In this document: positions 45,867-54,562 of the stretch, piece by piece
Layout: each line of letters opens with the position of its first letter
Position numbering within the stretch: position 1 is the first letter of the stretch
NCBI RefSeq assembly: GCF_907164845.1
Contig: NZ_OU015430.1
Coordinates: forward strand, 2,470,001 to 2,534,000
From: Lysobacter luteus
GTDB lineage: Bacteria; Pseudomonadota; Gammaproteobacteria; Xanthomonadales; Xanthomonadaceae
Length of the DNA stretch: 64,000 nucleotides
Direction of reading: 5' to 3'
Notes under the pieces: generated by a model
The model's input: the letters and a program-made list of their open reading frames with translations, nothing else
Told to the model about the DNA's origin: nothing
Databases searched by the model: none
Translations under genes and position numbers: made by a program

Positions 45867-46031
45867 TCAGCACTCGTCGGAGGTATCGCAATCGATGTGG
45901 CCTTCGGCCTCGTCCTCGATCTTGTCACCGGCGGCTTCGATGTCCTCACCCACGCCGGCCATGGTGTTGCAGGCGGTGAGGGTGCCCATCGAGAACAGGG
46001 ACAGCAGCAGCAGGGCGAGCAGACGCTTCAT
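45867..46031 (-). CDS. Entericidin-like small lipoprotein
   Basis: 54 residues. MKRLLALLLLSLFSMGTLTAC is a lipoprotein signal with Cys21. The mature part (NTMAGVGEDIEAAGDKIEDE) has the entericidin A/B motif. Ends acidic with two cysteines (HIDCDTSDEC), unlike E. coli entericidins. It is likely an envelope stress lipoprotein. No partner antidote gene is seen next to it. Confidence 0.9.
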   Translation of the reverse strand: MKRLLALLLLSLFSMGTLTACNTMAGVGEDIEAAGDKIEDEAEGHIDCDTSDEC

Positions 46032-46164
46032 GGGGAATCTCCTAGGCAATGGGCTTGGACGGGGCCGCGCGTGTTGCGGAACACGACCGTGGCCGAACAT
46101 TGCGTAGGCAGGCGTGAAGCGCGCGTGCAGCCGCGGCGCGCGGCGACGCGCCCGTTCAGCCGCG

Positions 46165-47088
46165 TCAGTCGCGCATCAACGTGGACTTGCCGAACAGGCT
46201 CTCGACCAGGTCGATCGCGACCAGCGCGGTGGCGTTGTTGCGGTCGAGGATCGGGTTCAGCTCCATGATGTCGAGCGAGGCCATCCGGCCGCTGTCGGCG
46301 ATCATCTCCATGCACAGCTGCGCTTCGCGGTAGTTCGGGCCGCCCGGCACGGTGGTGCCGACACCCGGCGCGACGCTGGGGTCGAGGAAGTCGACGTCGA
46401 AGCTGACGTGCAAGTGGGTGTCGTCGTCCATGCCGTCCAGCGCTTCCTCCATGACGCGCTTCATCCCTACCTCGTCGATGTAGCGCATGTCGTAGATGTC
46501 CAGGCCGTGCTCCTTGACCAGCTTCTTCTCGCCCTGGTCGACCGAGCGGATGCCGATCTGCCGCACCACGTCGGGCGTGATCGCCGGCGCGTCACCGCCG
46601 AGGTGGGTCAGTTCGCGCGGGCCCAGGCCGCACAGGCACGCCACCGGCATGCCGTGGATGTTGCCCGACGGGGTGACCTGGCTGGTGTTGAAGTCGGCGT
46701 GGGCGTCCAGCCACAGCACGCGCAGCTTCTTGCCGGCCTCGCGGCAGTAGCGCGCGACGCCGGTGATCGAGCCCAGGCCAAGGCAGTGGTCACCGCCCAG
46801 CAGGATCGGCATGCGGCCGCCGGCGAGCTCGGCGTGCATCGCCTCCATCACCAGCCGGTTCCACTCGGTCACTTCGTTCAGGTGGCGGTAGCCCTCGACC
46901 GGACCCAGCCAAGGGTTGCGTGGGCCTTCGAGGTTGCCGCGGTCCAGCACGTCCACGCCGCGGGCAGCCAGCGCCTCGCCCAGCCCCGCGATACGCAGCG
47001 CCTCCGGCCCCAGCCGTGCGCCGCGGTCGCCGGCACCGACGTCGGTGGGCGCGCCAATGATCGAAACAGGGGGATGGATGCGGCTCAT
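46165..47088 (-). CDS. rocF: Arginase
   Basis: 307 residues. Metal-binding motifs GGDHCLGLGSITG, DAHADFNTSQVTPSGNIHGM and SFDVDFLDPSVAPGVGTTVPGG are complete, so a dinuclear manganese site is expected. It hydrolyses arginine to ornithine and urea. The Ser-His of PSGNIHG favours arginase over agmatinase. Promoter region should lie in the 17 bp plus tRNA-Thr side upstream; the tRNA is on the same strand. Confidence 0.94.
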   Translation of the reverse strand: MSRIHPPVSIIGAPTDVGAGDRGARLGPEALRIAGLGEALAARGVDVLDRGNLEGPRNPWLGPVEGYRHLNEVTEWNRLVMEAMHAELAGGRMPILLGGDHCLGLGSITGVARYCREAGKKLRVLWLDAHADFNTSQVTPSGNIHGMPVACLCGLGPRELTHLGGDAPAITPDVVRQIGIRSVDQGEKKLVKEHGLDIYDMRYIDEVGMKRVMEEALDGMDDDTHLHVSFDVDFLDPSVAPGVGTTVPGGPNYREAQLCMEMIADSGRMASLDIMELNPILDRNNATALVAIDLVESLFGKSTLMRD

Positions 47089-47104
47089 GGCAGTCTCCTT
47101 GACC

Positions 47105-47180
47105 TGGTGCCGGCTGTCAGAGTCGAACTGACGACCTACCGCTTACAAGGCGGTTGCTCTACCAACTGAGCTAAGCCGGC
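47105..47180 (-). tRNA. tRNA-Thr (anticodon TGT)
   Basis: 76 nt including CCA. Acceptor GCCGGCT/AGCCGGC, D-arm TTAGCTCAGTTGGTAGAGC, anticodon stem ACCGC/GCGGT with loop CTTGTAA (anticodon UGU), T-arm GTTCGACTC. It decodes ACA and is the second tRNA in the window. Confidence 0.96.
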
Positions 47181-47220
47181 GAAACGGCCATTCTAACGCG
47201 GACGCCCGCGCCTTCCGCGG

Positions 47221-47886
47221 TCAGGGCGCGACCGGTTCGGGCTCGGCCAGCGCACCGCAGTCCACCGGTTGCCCCGGCGTCTCGATGCGCCGCTGCGTGT
47301 CCGCGGCGTCGAAACCGGCCGGCACCGACACATCCAGCCAGTGCCGCACGGGACCGGCACCAACCGGCACCGTCTCGACCGCGAACCCCGCCTCGCGCAG
47401 CGCCGTGGCGCGCTCCTGCGCCGACGCCTCGTTGCGATAGAGCCCCAGCGCGACCGCGCGCGCGTCCTCGCCGTCGCGGATCACGAACCAGTCGCGGAAC
47501 CCGGCCGCGGCAATGCGTTGTGCGGCCGCCTCGGCGGCCGCGATGTCGGCCGCGGCCGGCAGGATCACCTTCCAGCTGCGCGCGTCACCGGGGTAGTCGC
47601 GGTACGGGCGCACCTGGATCACGCGCGGTGCCAGTTGCTCGCGCGCCGCGCCGGCTTCGGCCGCCGTGGCGAAAGGACCGAACCGCAGGCAGCGGTCGAC
47701 CACGGCCGCTGCGACCGGCGGCGGCGCCTCCGGGCGGGCCGGCAGTTCGGAAACCAGTTGCAGGCGGTGCACGCCCGGCGGCAGGGGCTCGACCGCTGGC
47801 GCCGCAGGGGCCGGGCGGTTGATCCACCACAGCGCGACGCCGAGGTTGAGCACGAGCAACATGACGATCAGGGCGCGGGTCAGCAT
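47221..47886 (-). CDS. SPOR-domain membrane protein
   Basis: 221 residues. An N-terminal membrane anchor (ALIVMLLVLNLGVALWW) is followed by a Pro-rich stretch and a SPOR-like region (DRCLRFGPFATAAEAGAARE ... RDWFVIRDGEDARAVALGLY). SPOR domains bind denuded peptidoglycan, often at the septum. It is directly downstream of coaX by nine bases, so the order birA-coaX-SPOR is a conserved small operon. Confidence 0.88.
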   Translation of the reverse strand: MLTRALIVMLLVLNLGVALWWINRPAPAAPAVEPLPPGVHRLQLVSELPARPEAPPPVAAAVVDRCLRFGPFATAAEAGAAREQLAPRVIQVRPYRDYPGDARSWKVILPAAADIAAAEAAAQRIAAAGFRDWFVIRDGEDARAVALGLYRNEASAQERATALREAGFAVETVPVGAGPVRHWLDVSVPAGFDAADTQRRIETPGQPVDCGALAEPEPVAP

Positions 47887-47895
47887 CCGGCGATT

Positions 47896-48657
47896 CTAAG
47901 CAGCGCCGGGGGCCGGCACGACCGCGCTTGCCGGGCGTATCCAGCGCGCGAGGCCTTCCAGCACCAGATCCGGGTGCAGGTCGCCGGCAGGCAGGCGCGG
48001 TGCGAGGGCCGCCGCCCCGCCGCCGTGCAGCACCAGCCGCGGAGTTTCGCCGAGCAAACGCGCGGCGGACGCGAGGCTTTGTTCGACCAGCCCGATGGCG
48101 GCGCCCTGGCACCCCGATGCCAGCGCATCGTCGGTGTCGTCGGCGAACGCGTGGTACGTACCACCGACCGGCGCCAGCTGCGGCACGCGGTCGTGCAGGG
48201 CCTCGCGCATCAGGTCCGGCGATGGCGCGATGCGACCCCCGCGATGGCGACCGTCGGCATCCACCAGGTCGATCGTGATCGCAGTGCCGACCCCGCAGAC
48301 CAGCACCGCGCCGGACCCGGCGGCGCAGGCCCCGAGCATCGCCAGGAAGCGGTCGACGCCGAGCTGCGACGGGTCGGCGTACGCGACCCGCAGACCGTCC
48401 CACCGGCTGGTCGTGGTTGCCAGCGAGATCCGCCGCGCACGCCGCGTCAGGGCGTCCAGCAGCGCGACCCGCAGCGGTTCGCCGGCGACGCTGGCCACGG
48501 TCGCGGTGCCGATCGAAGCCGGCAGTCGGCGCTCTATCTCGGCGCCCAGGTCCGTGCCGCGATGGGTGATCGCCAGCACCGGGCCGAGCCGGCCGTCGTC
48601 GTCGACTGGCGCCGCCTTCAGGCGCGTGTTGCCGAGGTCGAACACCCAGCCGCTCAT
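47896..48657 (-). CDS. coaX: Type III pantothenate kinase
   Basis: 253 residues. FDLGNTRLKAAPV (phosphate loop), DRFLAMLGACAAGSGAVLVC and GRIAPSPDLMREALHD are CoaX motifs. It phosphorylates pantothenate, the first step to coenzyme A, and has low affinity for ATP compared with CoaA. Start overlaps the birA stop by four bases. Confidence 0.95.
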   Translation of the reverse strand: MSGWVFDLGNTRLKAAPVDDDGRLGPVLAITHRGTDLGAEIERRLPASIGTATVASVAGEPLRVALLDALTRRARRISLATTTSRWDGLRVAYADPSQLGVDRFLAMLGACAAGSGAVLVCGVGTAITIDLVDADGRHRGGRIAPSPDLMREALHDRVPQLAPVGGTYHAFADDTDDALASGCQGAAIGLVEQSLASAARLLGETPRLVLHGGGAAALAPRLPAGDLHPDLVLEGLARWIRPASAVVPAPGAA

Positions 48658-49664
48658 GTCCGGTCCGTCCGGCGCACACTGACCTCGCCGGCGTGGAAGC
48701 CGCGCTCACTGCCGTCGTCCAGCCGCAACCGCAGCGCGCCGTCTTCGGCCAGCCCGAGCACGACGCCGGACCACCGCTCCTGCGGGCCGACGACATCGAC
48801 CTGGCATCCGGCAAGCGCGTCCAGCGCCTGGTAGCGCGGCAGGAACGGCGCCAGCCCGACCGCGTCGAACTCGTCCAGGGCTTCGACCCAGTGTTCGATC
48901 ACCGCGGCCGCGAGTGCGTTGCGCGACGACAGCGGCGGCGAACCGTCCAATGACAGGCCGCACAGGTCGCACCACGGCTGGTCGATCCGTGAGGCGAACC
49001 CGTCGGGCATGCGCACGTTGAGGCCCAGCCCGATCACCGCGCGCACCGGGCCGGCATGTTCACCACCGCCTTCGACCAGCAGGCCGCCGAGCTTGCGCAT
49101 GCCGTCGCCACCGGACACCACGATGTCGTTGGGCCACTTCAGCCGCGCACCGACGAAACCAAGCCCATGGAGCGCCTCGACCGTCGCGATGCCGGCCACG
49201 AGGCTCAGCCCGCCCAGCCGTGAGAGGCCGCCGGCGAAACCGCGGGACAACGACAGGTACAGGTGCGCGGCCAGCGGCGATGCCCATTCGCGTCCGCGGC
49301 GGCCGCGCCCACCGGTCTGCCGTTCGGCCAGCAGTACCGTCGCGGTGCCGCCGGCGCCTTCGGCAAGGGGGCGCCGCAGCAGCTCGCTGTTGGTGGAATC
49401 GATCGTCCACGCGACCTCGACCGCCGCGGTGCGCGCACGGACCGCCGGCGGCAGGTGCGCGGCGATCGCGTCGGTGTCGAGCAGGTCGAACGGCTGTGCC
49501 AGCGCATAGCCGCGCCCGGCCTGGGCCTCGATCGGCACGCCGGCCTCGCGCAGTGCCTCGACCCGCTTCCAGATCGAGGCGCGGGTCTGGCCGGTCTCGC
49601 GGGCCAGGGTGTCGCCGGACACGGGACCTTCGATCAGGCGCGCGAGCAGCGTGCGCTCATCCAT
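48654..49664 (-). CDS. birA: Bifunctional biotin-protein ligase/repressor BirA
   Basis: 336 residues from the ATG at 49664. An N-terminal winged helix (residues 1-60: GDTLARETGQTRASIWKRVE) is followed by the ligase domain with QTGGRGRRGREWASP (biotin loop) and LKWPNDIVVSGG. It biotinylates acetyl-CoA carboxylase and represses biotin genes. First gene of the birA-coaX-SPOR unit. Confidence 0.96.
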   Translation of the reverse strand: MDERTLLARLIEGPVSGDTLARETGQTRASIWKRVEALREAGVPIEAQAGRGYALAQPFDLLDTDAIAAHLPPAVRARTAAVEVAWTIDSTNSELLRRPLAEGAGGTATVLLAERQTGGRGRRGREWASPLAAHLYLSLSRGFAGGLSRLGGLSLVAGIATVEALHGLGFVGARLKWPNDIVVSGGDGMRKLGGLLVEGGGEHAGPVRAVIGLGLNVRMPDGFASRIDQPWCDLCGLSLDGSPPLSSRNALAAAVIEHWVEALDEFDAVGLAPFLPRYQALDALAGCQVDVVGPQERWSGVVLGLAEDGALRLRLDDGSERGFHAGEVSVRRTDRT

Positions 49665-49828
49665 GGGCGGGGGTTCCGACAGCAAGGCACGGGGGGCGGA
49701 TAACAGGCATGGGGCGATTATGCCGGGCCGCCAAGGCCCGGTTGTCGCTGCCCTGCAGCACCCGGCCACCCGCTGCCGGATTTCGCGTTATAGTCGCCAA
49801 CTGACCGGATTCCGGCCCGAGGCTTGCC

Positions 49829-50080
49829 ATGCTGCGACTCTGCATCTGCCTGGTGTTCATTGCGCTCAGCGCCGGCGTCGCCGCCCGCGAGATCAAGATG
49901 AGCTCGCCCAACAGCGGTGCCTGCAAGGACGCCGCGGTCGTCGCGAAGGGCGAGCCCGCCGCGGTGCCCGCCCGCGCCGAGGCGCGCGAAACCCGGATCA
50001 AGCCGAGCATCCACAGCGACACCGCCACCCGGGTGAGTTCGCCGCGCTGGCACAGCTTCCTGCCCGGCATGTTCCGCTGA
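49829..50080 (+). CDS. Small secreted protein of unknown function
   Basis: 83 residues. A signal peptide (LCICLVFIALSAGVAAR) is followed by a short mature part with two blocks: EIKMSSPNSGACKDAA and the C-terminal IKPSIHSDTATRVSSPRWHSFLPGMF. One Cys in the mature part. It is 15 bp ahead of mtfA on the same strand, suggesting an operon. No family recognised. Confidence 0.75.
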   Translation: MLRLCICLVFIALSAGVAAREIKMSSPNSGACKDAAVVAKGEPAAVPARAEARETRIKPSIHSDTATRVSSPRWHSFLPGMFR

Positions 50081-50095
50081 GCCGCGCGGCCCGGT

Positions 50096-50848
50096 TTGCT
50101 CGACCTGCTCCGGCGCTGGTGGCGCCCGCCACCGACCCCCATTCCCCTTCCCCTGTGGCGCGACATTCGCGCGGCACTGCCGTGGGCGGCCGCACTCGAC
50201 CCGGCCCGTGACGCGCGGCTGCAATCGCTGGCCGCCCGCTTCCTGCACGACAAGGCGATCACCCCGGTCGGCGACCTCGCGCTCGACCCGCTCCAGCGCG
50301 GCATGCTCGCCGCCGCGTGTTGCCTGCCCCTGCTGGAGTTCGGCGAGGAAGGCCTGCACGGCTGGTCCCAGCTGATCGTCTATCCCGACGCGTTCCGGGT
50401 GCAGCGCAGCCATGTCGATGCCGCGGGCGTATTGCACGAAGGGCACGACGAGCTGATCGGCGAGGCCTGGGAGGCGGGTCCGGTGGTGTTGTCCTGGGCC
50501 GACGTGCAGGCCGACTGCGACGAACCGCGCGCCGGCTTCTGCGTCGCCGCCCACGAGATCGCCCACAAGCTCGACAGCCTCGACGGCGTGCTCGATGGCA
50601 CCCCGCCCCTGCCGCGGCCCTGGCAGCGGACGTGGGCGCGTGATTTCCAGCGCGCGTTCGACGGGTTCGTCGCCCAGGTCGAGGCGGGAACCCCGACCGC
50701 GATCGACAGCTACGCGGCCGAGGCGCCCGAGGAGTTCTTCGCGGTGGCCACCGAGTACCACTTCAGCGATCCCGCCACGCTGCGTGCGGCGCTGCCGGAC
50801 GTGGCGGCACATCTGGAGCGGCTGTACGGCCCACCTCCGTTCGCGTAA
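50096..50848 (+). CDS. mtfA: MtfA-like zinc peptidase
   Basis: 250 residues from a TTG at 50096, the only suitable start close to the family N-terminus. The zinc motif HEIAH is at 153-157 (AAHEIAHKLDSLDG), and EAPEEFFAVATEYHF supplies the third ligand. E. coli MtfA binds the Mlc repressor and is a cytosolic peptidase. The upstream small secreted gene is 15 bp away. Confidence 0.92.
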   Translation: MLDLLRRWWRPPPTPIPLPLWRDIRAALPWAAALDPARDARLQSLAARFLHDKAITPVGDLALDPLQRGMLAAACCLPLLEFGEEGLHGWSQLIVYPDAFRVQRSHVDAAGVLHEGHDELIGEAWEAGPVVLSWADVQADCDEPRAGFCVAAHEIAHKLDSLDGVLDGTPPLPRPWQRTWARDFQRAFDGFVAQVEAGTPTAIDSYAAEAPEEFFAVATEYHFSDPATLRAALPDVAAHLERLYGPPPFA

Positions 50849-50855
50849 CCGGCAC

Positions 50856-52253
50856 CTACAACCGCGGCGGCAACTGCACCTCGAAGCGTGCACCGCCAAG
50901 CTCGTCCGACTTGCGCACATCGAGCGTGCCGCGGTAGCCGTGGACCAGGTCCTGCACGATCGACAGGCCGATGCCGTGGCCCTGCACGCGCTCGTCGCCG
51001 CGCACGCCGCGCTGCAGCACCAGCGCGACCTTCTCCGGCGGGATGCCGGGGCCGTCGTCATCGACCGCGATCATCAGGCCCGGGCGCCGGTTGGGCGCGG
51101 TCTCGCCGGGCTTGACGGTCAGCAGCACGCGCGACTTCGCCCACTTGAAGGCGTTCTCCAGCAGGTTGCCAAGCAGCTCCTGCAGGTCGCCAGGCTCGCC
51201 CAGGAACTGCACGCCCTCGGCGACGTCGAACTCGCACAGCACGCCCTTGCCGGCGTACACCTTCTCCAGGCTGCGCACGAGCTCCTCGGCGTGCGGCTCG
51301 ACGTCGACCGGCGCGGCGAACAGCGTGTGGCCACCCGACGCCGCGCGGGCCAGCTGGTACGACACGAGGTCGTTCATGCGCCGCAGCTGGGCGTCGACCT
51401 CGTCGCGCAGCTCGGCCTCCGGCGCGTTGTCGTCCAACCGTGCGCGCAGCACCGCCAGCGGCGTCTTCAGGCTGTGGGCGAGGTCGGCCAGCGTGTTGCG
51501 TTGCTGGTCGAGGTTCTGCCGCTCGCTTTCGATGAAGGCGTTGATGCTTTCGGCCAGCGGTTCGAGTTCGCGCGGGTGGCGCTCGCTCATGCGCGAGGCC
51601 AGGCCGCGCTGGACGCGCTTGAGCTCGGTGATGACCCGGCGCAGCGGCAGCAGGCTCCAGCGCAGGATCACCGCCTGCAACAGCAGCAGGATCAGCCCCG
51701 CGCCACCCAGGTAACGCCACAGCGCCGCGCGGAACACCTCGACCTGCCGGCTCAGCGCGGTGGTGTCCTCGAGGATGTAGACGGTGTACGGCACTTCGGC
51801 GGTGGGGTCGTCGCCGCTGGCATAGACCAGGCCGCGGCCGTAGCGGTACACCTCGCCGATCTCGCCGCTGATCTCGGTGATCGGCAACTGGCGCTCGAAG
51901 ACCTCCTCGCGCGCACCGAGCATGTCCGCCGGCGGCAGCATCGGGCCGACCGACGAGGCCGAGTCCCAGTGCTGGCCGTCGGCGAGCACGACCTCGGCAT
52001 ACAGGCCGCTGCCGGGACGGTCGAACCGCGGGTCGGGCGAGGTGTAGGGCGGGATGAAGGTGCCGTCGCGCGCAAACTCGCTGTCGGCATAGGCCAGCGC
52101 GTAGCTGCGCAGCCGCTGGCGGAGGTTGCTTTCGGCCGTGTCCAGGAACGCGCGGTCCAGCGCGTAGCCGGCCAGCGCGAGGAACGCCACCAGGCCCAGG
52201 CTGGCGCCCAGCAGCTGGCGCGCCTGCAACGAACGCGGCCGGCCCCAGCTCAT
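50856..52253 (-). CDS. phoQ: PhoQ-like sensor histidine kinase
   Basis: 465 residues. Membrane segments at about 12-32 and 181-198 enclose a periplasmic sensor of about 145 residues that is acidic (GSGLYAEVVLADGQHWDSAS, EISGEIGEVY). The HAMP region is at 200-250, the phosphorylated histidine is H260 (DLAHSLKTPLAVLRARL), and the ATPase domain has NLLENAFKWAKSRV and DDGPGIPPEKV, GHGIGLSIVQ. In Xanthomonas, PhoPQ responds to low calcium/magnesium and controls virulence genes. It lies 126 bp after phoP on the same strand. Confidence 0.93.
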   Translation of the reverse strand: MSWGRPRSLQARQLLGASLGLVAFLALAGYALDRAFLDTAESNLRQRLRSYALAYADSEFARDGTFIPPYTSPDPRFDRPGSGLYAEVVLADGQHWDSASSVGPMLPPADMLGAREEVFERQLPITEISGEIGEVYRYGRGLVYASGDDPTAEVPYTVYILEDTTALSRQVEVFRAALWRYLGGAGLILLLLQAVILRWSLLPLRRVITELKRVQRGLASRMSERHPRELEPLAESINAFIESERQNLDQQRNTLADLAHSLKTPLAVLRARLDDNAPEAELRDEVDAQLRRMNDLVSYQLARAASGGHTLFAAPVDVEPHAEELVRSLEKVYAGKGVLCEFDVAEGVQFLGEPGDLQELLGNLLENAFKWAKSRVLLTVKPGETAPNRRPGLMIAVDDDGPGIPPEKVALVLQRGVRGDERVQGHGIGLSIVQDLVHGYRGTLDVRKSDELGGARFEVQLPPRL

Positions 52254-52379
52254 CGCACGGGGCCGGCCGGGGCCGGTATCGGGTTGGATGCTGCGCGGGC
52301 GCAGGGGACGGTCATCGGCATGCGCGGCACGTTACAAGGCCGCCGGCGCCGATGCGAGCGCCCGGCACCACGCGCGCGG

Positions 52380-53063
52380 TTACTCGCCGCTGCGCGGAAT
52401 CGCGAAGCGATAGCCGCGGCCGCGGACGGTCTCGATCGGCTTGAGCGCACCATCGGGGTCGAGCTTCTTGCGCAACCGGCCGATGAAGACCTCGAGCACG
52501 TTGGAGTCGCGATCGAAATCCTGCTGGTAGATGTGCTCGGTCAGGTCGGCCTTCGAGACCAGCTCACCGGCGTGCATCATCAGGTACTCGAGCACCTTGT
52601 ACTCGTAGCTGGTCAGGTCGACGTTGCTGCCGTTGACGCTGACGGTCTGCGCGGCGAGGTCGAGCGTGACCGGACCGCACTCCAGGGTCGGCTTGCTCCA
52701 GCCGGCGGCGCGGCGGACCAGCGCATTGAGCCGTGCCAGCAGTTCCTCGACGTGGAAGGGTTTGACCAGGTAGTCGTCGGCGCCCTGCTTGAGGCCCTCG
52801 ACCTTGTCCTGCCAGCTCGAGCGCGCGGTCAGGATCAGCACCGGGAACTTCTTGCCTTCCTCGCGCAGCGCCTTGACCAGTTCCATGCCCGACATCTTCG
52901 GCAGGCCGAGGTCGATGATGCCCAGGTCGAACGGCACCTCGCGGCCCATGTACAGGCCTTCCTCGCCGTCCTGCGCCGCGTCGACGGCGAAACCTTCGCG
53001 CTTCAGGCGGGCGGCCAGGGTCTCGCGCAGCGGGGCTTCGTCTTCAACCAGCAGGATGCGCAT
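52380..53063 (-). CDS. phoP: PhoP-like response regulator
   Basis: 227 residues from the ATG at 53063. Receiver domain: acidic pocket EDE (7-9), phosphoacceptor D51 in GIIDLGLPKMSG, Lys of DYLVKPF. C-terminal OmpR-type winged helix (LTSYEYKVLEYLMMHAGELVSK, VRGRGYRFAIP). It should control genes with PhoQ. A PepSY-like gene lies 64 bp upstream on the same strand. Confidence 0.95.
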   Translation of the reverse strand: MRILLVEDEAPLRETLAARLKREGFAVDAAQDGEEGLYMGREVPFDLGIIDLGLPKMSGMELVKALREEGKKFPVLILTARSSWQDKVEGLKQGADDYLVKPFHVEELLARLNALVRRAAGWSKPTLECGPVTLDLAAQTVSVNGSNVDLTSYEYKVLEYLMMHAGELVSKADLTEHIYQQDFDRDSNVLEVFIGRLRKKLDPDGALKPIETVRGRGYRFAIPRSGE

Positions 53064-53127
53064 GGGTACTCCTTGTACGGGTCGGTCGGCGCCGCTGAAC
53101 AGGGGCCGTTGGCTGGATCGTGGACGT

Positions 53128-53502
53128 TCAGTTGTCGTCGCCGCGTGTACGGGACGGCTGTGGCGCCGGCCGTCCGCGCGGGTCATCGACGTATACCCTG
53201 ACCCGGCCGTTGGCGTCGACCACCTTGATGCGGTTGATGTCGCGGCCGTCGTAGGGAACCCGCTCGGCGCTGAGGACCTGGCCGCCGGTGCGGCGCTCGA
53301 CCCGGCGCACGGCGGCCGACAGCGCGGTGTGGTCGGCGTCGCGCTCGTGGCCGTGGCCCTGGTGGTCACGGCCGGCCCGGCGCTCGGCGAGCTCGCGGTT
53401 GGACTCGCGCGAGTTGTCGCGGGTGCGCTGGGCCAGGGCGTCACTGGCCGAGACGGTGGTCAGCAGCAGCAGGACGACGATGGTGGCGCTACGGATCGAC
53501 AT
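53128..53502 (-). CDS. PepSY-like periplasmic protein upstream of phoP
   Basis: 124 residues. Signal peptide (IVVLLLLTTVSASDALAQ), an Arg/Glu/His-rich linker (residues 25-58: RDNSRESNRELAERRAGRDH), then a PepSY-type fold (LSAAVRRVERRTGGQVLSAE ... INRIKVVDANGRVRVYVDD). It is followed by phoP on the same strand 64 bp away. A sensor-accessory role for PhoQ is an inference from location. Confidence 0.85.
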   Translation of the reverse strand: MSIRSATIVVLLLLTTVSASDALAQRTRDNSRESNRELAERRAGRDHQGHGHERDADHTALSAAVRRVERRTGGQVLSAERVPYDGRDINRIKVVDANGRVRVYVDDPRGRPAPQPSRTRGDDN

Positions 53503-53650
53503 GGACACTCCGGGTGCCGCGAGGGTGCGCGGGACGGGCGTTGAAGAGGATGACGGCCATTCTTGGAAGCAGGCGGTGAATCCGATCTGAACTTTTTCTT
53601 CACACCGTGGTCGCGGTTCAGGCCCGGCCACGTTACCCGTTGCGGGTGCT

Positions 53651-54562
53651 TCAGTAGACCTCCCCGATGCAGCAGCGCAGCGAACCGCCGCCGGCTTCGA
53701 TCGCGTCGATGCCAACGGTGTGCAGCGCGAACCCGGCGGCCGCGAGCGCCTCGCGCGTCGCCGGCGCCAGCGCGCGGCCGGCGCCGTCGCTCATCCACAC
53801 GGTGTCTTCCGACAGTGCGATCGCGTTACCCGCGAACGCGGCGTGCTCGGCCGGCGACAGCATGATTGCGTGCGGCGCGTACAGCGCGGCGATCGCGTCG
53901 ACCACCGCCGGGTCGGCGAATCCGCCCGGGCAGACCATCGCCGCGCGACCGGCCAGCACGGCGAGCACGACGTTGGTGTGGTATTCGCCGTCGGCGAGGT
54001 CGAACACCAGCGTCGCGCGCATGCCGAGCGCCTCGTGCATCAGGCGCGCGCCCTCCGCGTCGCAGCGCTCCGACAGTCCGGCGAACCCCAGTCCGCGCGC
54101 GCGGTCGATCACCAGCGCGCCGGTCAGTTCGCACGGATGCGGCTGGGTCGACAGGTCGATCTCGGCGTAGTCGAGCACCCCACCGAAGAACCCGCGGATG
54201 TCGGCGCGGGTCGCCTCGCGCTGGCGCACCGGGTGGCGCATGCGTCCGACCACGTAGCGGCCCGCGGTGGTGGCGAACACGTTGTTGGGGAACAGCGCAT
54301 CCGGGGTTTCGGGGTCGCCGGCGAAGCACACCGCCGGCAGCACCTGCGCGATGGCGCGGTGGAGGTCGCGGTGCTGCGCCGAAGCGCGCGCGGCGTCGAA
54401 GGCGCCGGCGTCGGCCATGTAGTGGTTGTCGGCCGCCGACTGGCCCGCCAGGCGGAAACCGTCCGGCGCTACCAGGAAGGCCGCGCGCGCGGTGGCGGGT
54501 CCGAAGTCGGACGGTGCACGGCGCGCGGCGGCGAGGAACTGCTCGATATCGCGCGTGATCAT
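53651..54562 (-). CDS. Amidinotransferase-fold hydrolase (CtlX-like; arginine deiminase family)
   Basis: 303 residues from the ATG at 54562, whose ATGA overlaps the dusA stop. The guanidino-group-modifying fold shows an early Asn-rich FPNNVFATTAGRYVVGRM, a GEYHTNVVLAVLAGRAA helix and a C-terminal CCIGEVY with the catalytic cysteine. Family members hydrolyse arginine, citrulline or dimethylarginine. An arginase gene is about 7 kb away. The reading frame continues upstream to 55291, but only as a shadow of dusA. Confidence 0.85.
   Translation of the reverse strand: MITRDIEQFLAAARRAPSDFGPATARAAFLVAPDGFRLAGQSAADNHYMADAGAFDAARASAQHRDLHRAIAQVLPAVCFAGDPETPDALFPNNVFATTAGRYVVGRMRHPVRQREATRADIRGFFGGVLDYAEIDLSTQPHPCELTGALVIDRARGLGFAGLSERCDAEGARLMHEALGMRATLVFDLADGEYHTNVVLAVLAGRAAMVCPGGFADPAVVDAIAALYAPHAIMLSPAEHAAFAGNAIALSEDTVWMSDGAGRALAPATREALAAAGFALHTVGIDAIEAGGGSLRCCIGEVY

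Noticed and set aside
43953-46268. 771-residue plus-strand open frame
   Set aside because: It is antisense to trpS, the CsbD-like gene and the entericidin gene. No family features; an artefact of codon bias.
50595-53201. 868-residue plus-strand open frame
   Set aside because: It lies opposite phoQ and phoP, starts within mtfA, and reads as alternating Gln/His/Arg; the real genes are on the minus strand.
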